DNA of 35,478 nt from an uncultured Anaerovibrio sp. (GCA_902786545.1 CADACU010000019.1:1-35478); one strand, 5' to 3'; counted from the first letter of the stretch, positions 16,240 to 23,156 are shown. Program-made: numbers and translations. The notes: generated by a model not told the origin, from the sequence alone.

Positions 16240-17289
16240 TTATTTGTAATCTCCCCGGTCACAAACAATGCTGTAACCGATATTTTCCACACGCTTTTTC
16301 AGACACGCTATGCACTCGGCAGCTTCCTCTCCAGTGCATATTTTCTTGTCGTACAGGGCATATTTTCCCCGGACATCCCGTGGTGACAGGTTTGGCATCA
16401 CCACATTGGCTCCGGCCAAAAGACCTTTTTCCCGCCCTGTAGGGTCAATGGTCCCCAAGGCCGTTGTAGCCGGCAGAAGTACATGGGGCAGCAACAACCT
16501 AATAATGGACAACAAGGTTACCGTCATATTACAGGTACCAGCCGTTTCCTGTGCCAGAGGAGTATCATGCTGGGGAATAAACGGACCTATCCCCACCATA
16601 TGGGGCTGCAATTCCCGCAAAAACTGCAAATCCTCATAAATGGTATCTACACTTTGTCCCGGCGAGCCCACCATAAAGCCTGCCCCCACCTGATAGCCTA
16701 TGTCCTTCAAATTTTGCAGACACTCTTTCCGGTTGGTTAGTGATAGCTCTGCCGGATGAAGTCGTCTATAATGGTCATCATCTGCCGTTTCATGCCGCAA
16801 AAGATATCGGTCAGCCCCAGCTTGGAAGTATGCCTCATAGCTCTCCCGATTTTTTTCACCGATGGATAGTGTCAACGCACAGTCTGAAAAACCGGCCTTG
16901 ATAGAACCTATCAGCCGACACAGTCTTTCATCGGTAAAATACTCATCCTCGCCGCCTTGCAGCACAAAAGTGCGGAAGCCTAGTCTATAACCTTCTGCAC
17001 AACAAGCCAATATTCCTGCTTCATTTATGCGATATCTTGCTATATTTTTATTATTCCGGCGTATGCCGCAATAATAGCAATTATTTTTGCAATAATTGGT
17101 AAATTCAATCAAACCACGAATATAGACATTCTTGCCATATATTTTTTCCCGCACAAAAACAGCCCGCTGCCGCAGTTCTTCCGCCTCGTGCCCGTCCAGC
17201 AGCTGACTCAACTGCTCCTTGCTTATATTCCGATTTCTCTCGATTTCATCTACTATGGAAATAAAATCATCCCCTAAAACAGATGTCAT
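16240..17289 (-). CDS. hydE: [FeFe]-hydrogenase maturase HydE, radical-SAM enzyme
   Basis: HydE is a radical-SAM enzyme that helps build the dithiomethylamine-bearing di-iron unit of the H-cluster. The radical-SAM motif CKNNCYYCGIRR lies at about residues 67-78 in the context LIEFTNYCKNNCYYCG. Other HydE segments are VLQGGEDEYF and GFMVGSPGQS, and the C-terminal part contains ANVVMPNLSPRDVRGKY. It is the first gene of the run hydE-hydG-hydF-hydrogenase-ferredoxin-NrfD. I see no strong ribosome binding site before the ATG at 17289. Confidence 0.96.
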   Translation of the reverse strand: MTSVLGDDFISIVDEIERNRNISKEQLSQLLDGHEAEELRQRAVFVREKIYGKNVYIRGLIEFTNYCKNNCYYCGIRRNNKNIARYRINEAGILACCAEGYRLGFRTFVLQGGEDEYFTDERLCRLIGSIKAGFSDCALTLSIGEKNRESYEAYFQAGADRYLLRHETADDDHYRRLHPAELSLTNRKECLQNLKDIGYQVGAGFMVGSPGQSVDTIYEDLQFLRELQPHMVGIGPFIPQHDTPLAQETAGTCNMTVTLLSIIRLLLPHVLLPATTALGTIDPTGREKGLLAGANVVMPNLSPRDVRGKYALYDKKICTGEEAAECIACLKKRVENIGYSIVCDRGDYK

Positions 17290-17332
17290 TTATAACGCCA
17301 TTGTTCAAATTTTTCTTCTTTAAAATTAGCGT

Positions 17333-17424
17333 TTCCCTAAAGGACTAGCTTCGCGTCGCAACGAGCTGGGAGATATGCTCGCCAGCTGTTAAAGTTTGTT
17401 TCCCCCCACCTAAAGAGGTGGGGG
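17333..17424. other. Folded element between divergent hydE and exported hypothetical gene
   Basis: This 92-base stretch holds several inverted repeats. CCCCCACCT (17403-17411) pairs with AGGTGGGGG (17416-17424) around AAAG. AGCTGG pairs with CCAGCT in 17360-17389. The short palindrome CCTAAAGG lies near 17336-17343. No open frame fits. The GC-rich hairpin ending in CCCCCACC is reminiscent of IS200/IS605 ends, but no transposase is present and no T-run follows, so neither a terminator nor an insertion remnant is established. The rest of the 270-base gap is AT-rich and otherwise plain. Confidence 0.45.
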
Positions 17425-17510
17425 ACATCTTAAAGCTCGTTATATTACAACTCAATATTATAGCTTCAGCTAATCAAACGCAAGGTATTACATTCTTAAT
17501 CCTCTTCTAA

Positions 17511-17538
17511 TTTCTTTACTCCTACCTTATGCTATAAT
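17511..17538 (+). promoter_or_regulatory. Promoter of the exported hypothetical gene
   Basis: A TATAAT -10 box (17533-17538) lies 22 bases before the start at 17560. The -35 box is poor (TTTCTT at 17511-17516, 16-base spacer). Confidence 0.5.
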
Positions 17539-17559
17539 ATTTAAAAGGAGATGATTGCT

Positions 17560-18159
17560 ATGAGAAGATTGTTATCCATATTTTTCAGTGCCTTCTTTTT
17601 TGCGGTATGTCTTCTGGCTTCTCCGGCCGCCCAGGCAGAGCCAATCAGCTGGGCTGACAAATCCTTCGATTTTAAAACCATTCATACCATATATTTGAAT
17701 GATCTGGACCTTACCAAGGTCACCTTGGGCAGCAATGTACTGGAGTTAAATGCCCGTGACCAGCTGAAGGAATCTTCCAAAAAGACTAATCTGAAGGTTA
17801 TGTATGATGTGCCATATACCTATCAGACTGATGCCGTAGTCCATGTGGCCATAGAAAAATTTGATGCGGAAATCATTCATATTCCGGCACACACCTCGGT
17901 GGTATTCGTTGACCCGCCGTTTTGGCCACACCGTCATTGGCGTTGGCACTATTATCCATCGGTAGTTCCGGTGCAGGAACCAGCTATGGATATTCCATGC
18001 CAAATCATAAAGTTGCACTGTATCGTAAAGGATCGCCGCAACGAAGCAGTTATCTATGAATACGAGGATACACGGCAGATAAATCCGGATAACACCCAAA
18101 AGGAATTTAAAAAGATGTTTAATGATCTTTTTAAGAGCATAAAGAAAATAACCCATTAA
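17560..18159 (+). CDS. Exported protein of unknown function
   Basis: I do not recognise this 199-residue protein. The start at 17560 is chosen over an ATG at 17551 because AAAGGAG ends immediately before 17551, leaving no spacing, and about 9 bases before 17560. The N-terminus MRRLLSIFFSAFFFAV is a signal peptide with likely cleavage after AAQA near residue 26. The mature part has an unusual His/Trp/Pro-rich patch near residues 121-133 (DPPFWPHRHWRWHYY), which could bind metal or sit at a membrane surface. The lysine-rich end (KKMFNDLFKSIKKITH) looks helical. It is monocistronic; a weak hairpin follows at 18159-18195. Confidence 0.75.
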   Translation: MRRLLSIFFSAFFFAVCLLASPAAQAEPISWADKSFDFKTIHTIYLNDLDLTKVTLGSNVLELNARDQLKESSKKTNLKVMYDVPYTYQTDAVVHVAIEKFDAEIIHIPAHTSVVFVDPPFWPHRHWRWHYYPSVVPVQEPAMDIPCQIIKLHCIVKDRRNEAVIYEYEDTRQINPDNTQKEFKKMFNDLFKSIKKITH

Positions 18160-18196
18160 GGAAAAGTACAGAAAATTGCTTAAATTATTTTTCCTA

Positions 18197-18225
18197 TTGA
18201 CAAATTTTCTTTATTTTCCTAAACT
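18197..18225 (+). promoter_or_regulatory. Promoter of thiW-thiM
   Basis: Consensus -35 TTGACA (18197-18202), a 17-base spacer and -10 TAAACT (18220-18225). Transcription would start near 18231, giving a leader of about 210 bases before the thiW start at 18444. Confidence 0.75.
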
Positions 18226-18231
18226 AAAATC

Positions 18232-18374
18232 GTCAGTTATCTGACTGAACCGTTGAGGAGCGCCTTCGGTTCAAAAAAGACAGTTGTATAGCGAGGGACC
18301 CCGTGTTTCGGGTTGAGAGGAAGCTTTTGAGCTTCGACCGACTGCCTTGGCAGGTTTTGCTGTACGAATGTCTA
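18232..18374 (+). ncRNA. Large folded 5' leader of thiW, class not recognised
   Basis: The leader begins with GTCAG/CTGAC (18232-18245), then a 7-base-pair hairpin TGAACCG/CGGTTCA (18246-18273) with a 14-base loop. A larger domain is closed by GACA/TGTC and GTATAGC/GCTGTAC (18279-18373) and encloses three hairpins: CCCG/CGGG, GAAGCT/AGCTTC and CTGC/GCAG. This is the layout of a multi-branch regulatory RNA. A TPP riboswitch would be expected before thiW, but its conserved CTGAGA and CTGATCTGG...CCAGCG...AGGGA parts are absent; only a TTGAGA after the first inner hairpin is faintly similar. Confidence 0.55.
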
Positions 18375-18385
18375 TTTATGTCTTT

Positions 18386-18443
18386 AACTTCACTTGTTCA
18401 GCTGGCCAGTCAGGCAAATCAGCTAAAGGAGTGAAGTTTTTTT
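18386..18443 (+). promoter_or_regulatory. Hairpin joining aptamer-like loops, terminator and thiW ribosome binding site
   Basis: AACTTCACT (18386-18394) pairs with AGTGAAGTT (18430-18438). Inside lie an internal loop TGTTC/AAAGG, a helix AGCTG/CAGCT (18400-18404 with 18420-18424), an AAAT bulge, and a GCC/GGC helix with a five-base loop. A run of seven T follows and touches the thiW ATG. The thiW ribosome binding site AAAGGAG is inside the structure. Folding would therefore both terminate transcription and hide the binding site. The layout agrees with what is known of the HMP-PP (thiS-motif) riboswitch, whose aptamer is embedded in a terminator and controls thiazole genes; I cannot check its consensus. 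Confidence 0.6.
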
Positions 18444-18965
18444 ATGGAAAATCATCAAAAAGTGTTGCGGATGGTCTTTATGGCCATGATGATCGGGTTG
18501 GGCGTGGTTATCTCCCCTATCCTTAGAATTGAAGGTATGTGCCCTATGGCCCATCTCATCAATATCGTTTGTGCGGTGCTGCTTGGTCCTGTAGAGGCCT
18601 TCACCTGTGCCTTGATTATAGGCATAATAAGAATGATGTTTATGGGTATCCCACCACTGGCTCTGACGGGCGCCATTTTCGGTGCTACCCTGTCCGGTGT
18701 GTTATACCGGCTATCCAAAGGAAAACTCATTGCCGCTGTCCTAGGTGAAATCATCGGAACCGGCATAATCGGTGCCATTGTATCTTACCCGGTAATGGCT
18801 CTTTTAATGGGGCGTACTGGCCTCACCTGGCTATTCTATGTGCCATCCTTTATTATGGGTACCCTGATTGGTGGAACTATTGCTTTTATATTCCTTACCG
18901 CCTTGAAACGAAACAATTCATTATCTGAAATACAAAAGAAATTAGGAGCAAAGCATTATGATTAA
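18444..18965 (+). CDS. thiW: ThiW, ECF-type thiazole transporter substrate-binding subunit
   Basis: This 173-residue membrane protein has about five hydrophobic spans and belongs to the ThiW family of energy-coupling-factor S components, predicted to take up hydroxyethylthiazole. Segments such as SPILRIEGMCPMAHLINIV and FTCALIIGIIRMMFMGIPPL fit ThiW. It would work with shared ECF ATPase and T subunits encoded elsewhere. It overlaps thiM by 8 bases, so uptake and phosphorylation of thiazole are made together. The ribosome binding site AAAGGAG lies within the upstream regulatory hairpin. Confidence 0.92.
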   Translation: MENHQKVLRMVFMAMMIGLGVVISPILRIEGMCPMAHLINIVCAVLLGPVEAFTCALIIGIIRMMFMGIPPLALTGAIFGATLSGVLYRLSKGKLIAAVLGEIIGTGIIGAIVSYPVMALLMGRTGLTWLFYVPSFIMGTLIGGTIAFIFLTALKRNNSLSEIQKKLGAKHYD

Positions 18966-19788
18966 CCATATTCTTGCTGAGGAACTAACCACCCTGCGGC
19001 ATGCTATTCAAAACACCCATCCTCTTATCCATTGCATTACCAACCCTATTTCCATCAATGACTGTGCTAATATCGTTTTAGCCGTCGGCAGCCGGCCCAT
19101 TATGGCGGAGCACCCGGAAGAAGTAGCAGAAATCACCGCTACTGCCCAGACACTTTGCCTTAATCTTGGGTCCATTACCAGTGATCGGTTGAAGGCAATA
19201 AAAATAGCGGCAAAAACCGCTAAAAAAAACCATATACCCATAATTATTGATATTGTAGGAGCTGCCTGCAGCACTTTAAGAAACAATTTTCTGAAGGATT
19301 TTCTGCAAACTATACAGCCGGACATCATCAAGGGAAATATCTCAGAAGCCTTATCCATATGCGGCAATGAGTGTCACAGCTCTGGGGTCGAAGCCAATAA
19401 GGAACAGCTTATTACCTTGGAAAATGCTCAGGAATACGCTCAGCTGTTTGCCAAATGGGCCCAGGAACATAGAACCGTTCTGCTGATAAGTGGCCCCCTT
19501 GATTTCATCACGGATGGCAGTTCAGCCTATCTGATTTCCAATGGTGTACCCATGATGGGCCATATCACAGGCACCGGCTGTATGTTAAACGCTCTGACTG
19601 CCGCCTATATGCCCGCTGGCAGGCCATTAGCAGCGGCCCTGCTGGCCACCTTATCCTTTGGCATTGCCGGCGAACTGGCAGTAAAATCATCCCAAGGTCC
19701 TGGCACCTTCCACATGCATCTGTTTGATACATTATATAATCTGACAGATACTGATATTATTACGAAGTGGAAAATAATAACACTCTGA
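18958..19788 (+). CDS. thiM: Hydroxyethylthiazole kinase ThiM
   Basis: ThiM phosphorylates 4-methyl-5-(2-hydroxyethyl)thiazole for thiamine salvage. The 276-residue protein has a ribokinase-like fold. LIHCITNPISINDCANIVLAVGSRP (the HCITN..ISIN..AN part, about residues 22-38) is the substrate-binding signature, DIVGAACSTLRNNF lies at about residues 97-110, and GHITGTGCMLNALTAAYM (about residues 201-218) carries the catalytic cysteine and anion hole. RGN-like IIKGNISE is also present. A terminator follows. Translation is coupled to thiW. Confidence 0.96.
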   Translation: MINHILAEELTTLRHAIQNTHPLIHCITNPISINDCANIVLAVGSRPIMAEHPEEVAEITATAQTLCLNLGSITSDRLKAIKIAAKTAKKNHIPIIIDIVGAACSTLRNNFLKDFLQTIQPDIIKGNISEALSICGNECHSSGVEANKEQLITLENAQEYAQLFAKWAQEHRTVLLISGPLDFITDGSSAYLISNGVPMMGHITGTGCMLNALTAAYMPAGRPLAAALLATLSFGIAGELAVKSSQGPGTFHMHLFDTLYNLTDTDIITKWKIITL

Positions 19789-19792
19789 TTCC

Positions 19793-19830
19793 AAAGGGAT
19801 GGCGCTTTTTACAGTAACCATCCCTTTTTA
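19793..19830 (+). terminator. Terminator of thiW-thiM
   Basis: AAAGGGATGG (19793-19802) pairs with CCATCCCTTT (19818-19827), followed by TTTA. The symmetrical A/T flanks could also stop transcripts of the convergent toxin gene. Confidence 0.8.
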
Positions 19831-19836
19831 TTACCA

Positions 19837-20166
19837 TTAAGAATTATATCGTTTTTCCCCCAGCCTTGTATGAATATCCGATGCACCATACAAAACATTA
19901 GTAACCGTTACCACCCATGAGTTCACCACATAGCAAACAACATAATTGTCCACTATCATTCTATGTATTCCCATAGAACGCTCCGGTTCACATTCAAACA
20001 AACCAAACCTGTTGGGCAACGATTCCAATGTCAGGATGGCATCTGCAATCCTATTATACTGCTCCAATGCAATTTCCGGGGCTTGCAACCTCACGGCAAT
20101 ATGTTCATATAACGCTTCCATATCATTAAGGGCATCCTTGGTCAGCTTTACTGCATATTTATCCAT
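19837..20166 (-). CDS. ParE/RelE-superfamily toxin
   Basis: This 109-residue protein has the layout of a RelE/ParE toxin: YAVKLTKDALNDMEALYEHIA at the N-terminus, then a helical hairpin (about residues 28-54) and a beta-sheet core with R..I VDNYVVCYVV near residues 69-82. The C-terminal DIHTRL (about residues 97-102) occupies the place of the ParE-type end. It could poison gyrase (ParE) or cut mRNA (RelE); the sequence does not settle which. Its ATG shares one base with the antitoxin stop codon (TGATG), the usual coupling of such pairs. Confidence 0.85.
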   Translation of the reverse strand: MDKYAVKLTKDALNDMEALYEHIAVRLQAPEIALEQYNRIADAILTLESLPNRFGLFECEPERSMGIHRMIVDNYVVCYVVNSWVVTVTNVLYGASDIHTRLGEKRYNS

Positions 20167-20471
20167 CAGCTTCGGCTCTCCCGAAACTCATCAAAAGCCG
20201 CCTTTGCCTCATGTACCATTCCAGCTTGGTAAGACTCATATCCCCTTTTTAATTTTTCGTGTATCTGTCCTTCAGTCATATTGGTTGCGTTTATACAGTC
20301 CGGAACCTGTGGAAGCTTTACTGGAAAGGGAATCCCCCCCACCAGAACAATCTGATTTAAAAACATATCCACTGCCGTCGACATCGGTATTCCCAATCGA
20401 TACAACACAAGTTCTGCATTTTGTTTCAATGTTGGGTTAACTCTAAGATTAAGCGTTCCTGACTTATCCAT
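20166..20471 (-). CDS. RelB/DinJ-family antitoxin
   Basis: The start at 20471 is chosen because GGGGGGAG lies about 5 bases upstream, giving a 101-residue protein. The N-terminus DKSGTLNLRVNPTLKQNAELVL is the ribbon-helix-helix DNA-binding part of DinJ/RelB antitoxins, followed by GIPMSTAVDMFLNQIV, a strong DinJ signature. The acidic/helical C-terminus (HEAKAAFDEFRESRS) should wrap the toxin. It probably represses its own operon. It lies next to a broken IS110 element, in an accessory stretch. Confidence 0.88.
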   Translation of the reverse strand: MDKSGTLNLRVNPTLKQNAELVLYRLGIPMSTAVDMFLNQIVLVGGIPFPVKLPQVPDCINATNMTEGQIHEKLKRGYESYQAGMVHEAKAAFDEFRESRS

Positions 20472-20526
20472 TTCTACTCCCCCCAGCAGCATCAACAGAT
20501 GACTGCTTAAATAGCATGACGCCTGC

Positions 20527-20640
20527 CTTAACCGTCAAAATCTGCTTACACAGGTGTTGCAGCCCTAGGCGAGAGAACTACCAGCAAGTACATCTCTCAT
20601 AGGTGACTGCTAATTAGCGAGGGTGCAGTCAGCGGTTAAG
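20527..20640 (+). ncRNA. IS110-type left-end structured RNA (bridge RNA candidate)
   Basis: CTTAACCG (20527-20534) pairs with CGGTTAAG (20633-20640), closing a 114-base domain. Inside are GAGAGA/TCTCTC (20571-20576 with 20593-20598), extended by CCTA/TAGG, with a 16-base loop, and GACTGC/GCAGTC (20605-20610 with 20625-20630), with a 14-base loop. It lies directly upstream of an IS110 recombinase start. IS110-group elements encode a bridge RNA there, with two internal loops that pair with target and donor DNA. The match is by position and shape, not by sequence search. Confidence 0.6.
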
Positions 20641-20686
20641 ATCAGGATGATCCTTTACACATCTTCCATTCCTAGCCAGAAAGGTG

Positions 20687-21215
20687 GTGTTTACTTTGAA
20701 GAAGGCGGATCTTCTTTCTACTCTTTTTGTCGGTATCGACATCAGCTCAAGGGAAAATGTCGTGGCTGTTATGGACTGACTTTGAATCCACAAAGCCAAT
20801 CGCATCTTTTACAGTTCCCAATAACGAGCCAGGTACCGAAGAAATGGTCACAAGAATTTATGAGTATCTAACTCCAAAAAGTGGTCTGGATCGACTTGTA
20901 ATAGCACTTGAATCCACATCTTTTTATGGAGTTCATATTGCTAACTACTTGTCTACATGCCCACGCCTTATGCCATTTCACACCGAAGTGTACTGTTTAA
21001 ATCCAAAGTCTATTGCCAACTATAAGAAATCATATATCGGGCTTAGCAAAAACGACTACATTGATGCATTCGTTATTGCTGACTTTGCCCGGGTTGGCAG
21101 AATTACTACAAAACCATGGCGTGGGTGCCAGTATCTGGCTTTGCAGAGACTGACACGCCATCGCCTTCACTTGGTCAAAGCCCTTTCTAGGGATTACCAG
21201 GTTGCTTCTCTATAA
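20687..21215 (+). pseudogene. IS110-family recombinase remnant, frameshifted and 3'-truncated
   Basis: A GTG at 20687 behind AGAAAGG opens the frame that gives FVGIDISSRENVVAVMD, the RuvC-like start of IS110 recombinases. It stops at a TGA. The protein goes on in another frame from FESTKPIASFTVPN. The junction reads GACTGACTTT, and removing one TGAC copy restores the frame, so a 4-base tandem duplication caused the break. The acidic residues of the DEDD site are all recognisable (GIDIS, ALESTS, KNDYIDAFVIAD). After HLVKALSR the sequence leaves the family, and the C-terminal catalytic-serine domain is missing. The element can no longer move by itself. Confidence 0.85.
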
Positions 21216-21269
21216 TTGTAACGACAAAGTAGTTACCAGTCAACTTGCTGTTATAGATTTAATAATTTT

Positions 21270-23039
21270 TTATAATACTGAACTCAATGTATCCCTCTGA
21301 GAATCCAACATGGCATAGTCTACAGGTTGCTTTATCATTTTGTTATAGTCAAAGCTATATTTGTTGTAATACTCCTTTGTATATGCCTTAGTTACCGCAG
21401 AATATAATTTCACAATTCTCTCAACTTTTGCATTATCAGACAATGCACCACAAATCATTTCTTTCTTTCTGTTACTACACTCGTATATTGCAAAACCATC
21501 TATCAAGTAGTATGGAATCGGATATCTGTTTTCTGGATTATCTTTTTTTATTTTTTCTGCCCTCTTATACAGTAAATACAAATCCAAAATAATATCAATA
21601 GTTGAATCTTTAATAAAATTTACCGCTGTATTATATTCTGAGCTATTAAACTTAAGCATTTTATTTTTATTTCGATATGCCACTTCGCCACCTGACATAA
21701 ATGCATTTATTATTTGCAAAAGCTTTTCTAATGGAATATATGCCTCTCCAACTTTAGACATTTCTTCAAAACCAAACTTTTTCATCCTTTCACTATTTGC
21801 TTTCTTCAGTTTTGAAATTGTTTTATATTTCCCAGCATATAAATTTTTATCAGATTGTTTGATTAATAACAAAAATCCTTTTTTTTCTAATTCTACCTGA
21901 ACTCTCTTAAATTCACTAGCATTTGCTACGAATGTCTTTTCGTCAATGGCATTTTGAGAATTATTATATTTTACAATATTATGATACAATATCTCATCGT
22001 CTGATTTAGTTCTGTCTATCTCTAAAATTTTTAACATTACAAAAGTATCCTTAAATTCTTTTTCCAAATTTGAAGGATCAATATTTTTTAATGCTTCATA
22101 AATTGAATTAACTGTTTGACAGCCATTTACAATTTGTGGATTGTCAATACTAAAAACAGCATTCATATCTGGATTTGATGACTGTTGATTAATTTTGGAC
22201 ATTTGATCGCAAATAATAGTAATACCATTGTTGTAATAAAAGAAGTTTTTTCTATCCTCAGTATCCAAAAGCGTTTTATATATATTTTTATTTACCCCTT
22301 TATTACCTAAATATTCTCTTATATTCATGTCAAATATCGGATATCCTTTTTCTATCGAATCTCTATACAAACGAAAAACAGATACTACAGGTGTAAATAC
22401 ATATCGTGCATCGATAACATTTTCCAACTTATAGCTTTCAGAATTAATATTTAGTATTGTGCCTTTATTAACACTTTCTATATAGACAGTAATGCTCTTT
22501 TTTAATTGTTTAACTTCACCAAAATATTTTTCTTTTATATCATCAAGGTAAAAAATAGCAGCATGATACTTTGGATGGTTACAGTTGAATTCTCGCACAT
22601 ATTCCTCCGCAGCAATTACCCTTTCATTGTTGGTAACAAAAAGCTGGAGATATACGGTAAAATCATCGCTATCTTTATATTTTGTAAAAAAAGACTGAAG
22701 TTCATCTGACTTAGTGTATGTACCATTTTCTAATGCGGTAATAGCCCTAAGTAAAAAATCATTTTTTATATATTCAGCAGTTATTTTTGTCTTATCATTG
22801 TAATATTTATTTTGAATTAGATATACTTCTTTTGTGTCATCATATATCTCATAAGCATCAATGCCCAAATCGTGATAATCAACTATTTTTTCCTCAATAA
22901 GTTCATTTTCTTCGTAAAAAAGCTTTTCAAGAACCCAGTAGTTAAATGCCCACTCATCTTTTCCAATATTTGATATATACGGATATTCCTCTTGATATTC
23001 TCTAATATCTTCTTCTATTTGTTTTCTGAAATTGTCCAT
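21270..23039 (-). CDS. AIPR-family protein, candidate phage-defence nuclease
   Basis: This 589-residue protein matches the AIPR (abortive infection phage resistance) family. The family core is visible as FFYYNNGITIICD (about residues 266-278) and IVNGCQTVNSIYEAL (about residues 303-317). The N-terminus looks like a PD-(D/E)xK nuclease site: GID at 59-61 and LIQNK at 74-78, the D...QxK pattern seen in Mrr-like enzymes. No methylase or second defence gene is next to it, so it may act alone. Its DNA is visibly richer in A and T than the housekeeping genes on both sides, and it abuts the IS110 remnant; both suggest horizontal gain. How it senses infection is unknown. Confidence 0.85.
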   Translation of the reverse strand: MDNFRKQIEEDIREYQEEYPYISNIGKDEWAFNYWVLEKLFYEENELIEEKIVDYHDLGIDAYEIYDDTKEVYLIQNKYYNDKTKITAEYIKNDFLLRAITALENGTYTKSDELQSFFTKYKDSDDFTVYLQLFVTNNERVIAAEEYVREFNCNHPKYHAAIFYLDDIKEKYFGEVKQLKKSITVYIESVNKGTILNINSESYKLENVIDARYVFTPVVSVFRLYRDSIEKGYPIFDMNIREYLGNKGVNKNIYKTLLDTEDRKNFFYYNNGITIICDQMSKINQQSSNPDMNAVFSIDNPQIVNGCQTVNSIYEALKNIDPSNLEKEFKDTFVMLKILEIDRTKSDDEILYHNIVKYNNSQNAIDEKTFVANASEFKRVQVELEKKGFLLLIKQSDKNLYAGKYKTISKLKKANSERMKKFGFEEMSKVGEAYIPLEKLLQIINAFMSGGEVAYRNKNKMLKFNSSEYNTAVNFIKDSTIDIILDLYLLYKRAEKIKKDNPENRYPIPYYLIDGFAIYECSNRKKEMICGALSDNAKVERIVKLYSAVTKAYTKEYYNKYSFDYNKMIKQPVDYAMLDSQRDTLSSVL

Positions 23040-23102
23040 TAGTCTGCCCCCTTACCGCGTAAATGGATAGATACATACAACAATAACTGCTTTTTATTTC
23101 AC

Positions 23103-23145
23103 ACAAAAAGGATGTGACAAACGACACTTCATTTACCACATCCTT
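23103..23145 (-). terminator. Terminator of cheV
   Basis: AAGGATGTG (23108-23116) and CACATCCTT (23137-23145) form a 9-base-pair stem. On the minus strand it is followed by a T-run. It lies 12 bases beyond the cheV stop codon. Confidence 0.8.
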
Positions 23146-23156
23146 AACAGTTACTT

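Noticed and set aside
16227..16292. Longer N-terminus for HydG
   Set aside because: It overlaps the hydE end and has no ribosome binding site; AGGTGA before 16226 marks the normal start.
18246..18374. TPP riboswitch before thiW
   Set aside because: Expected from the genes, but the conserved CTGAGA and CTGATCTGG...CCAGCG...AGGGA parts are absent; only TTGAGA after a GC hairpin is similar.
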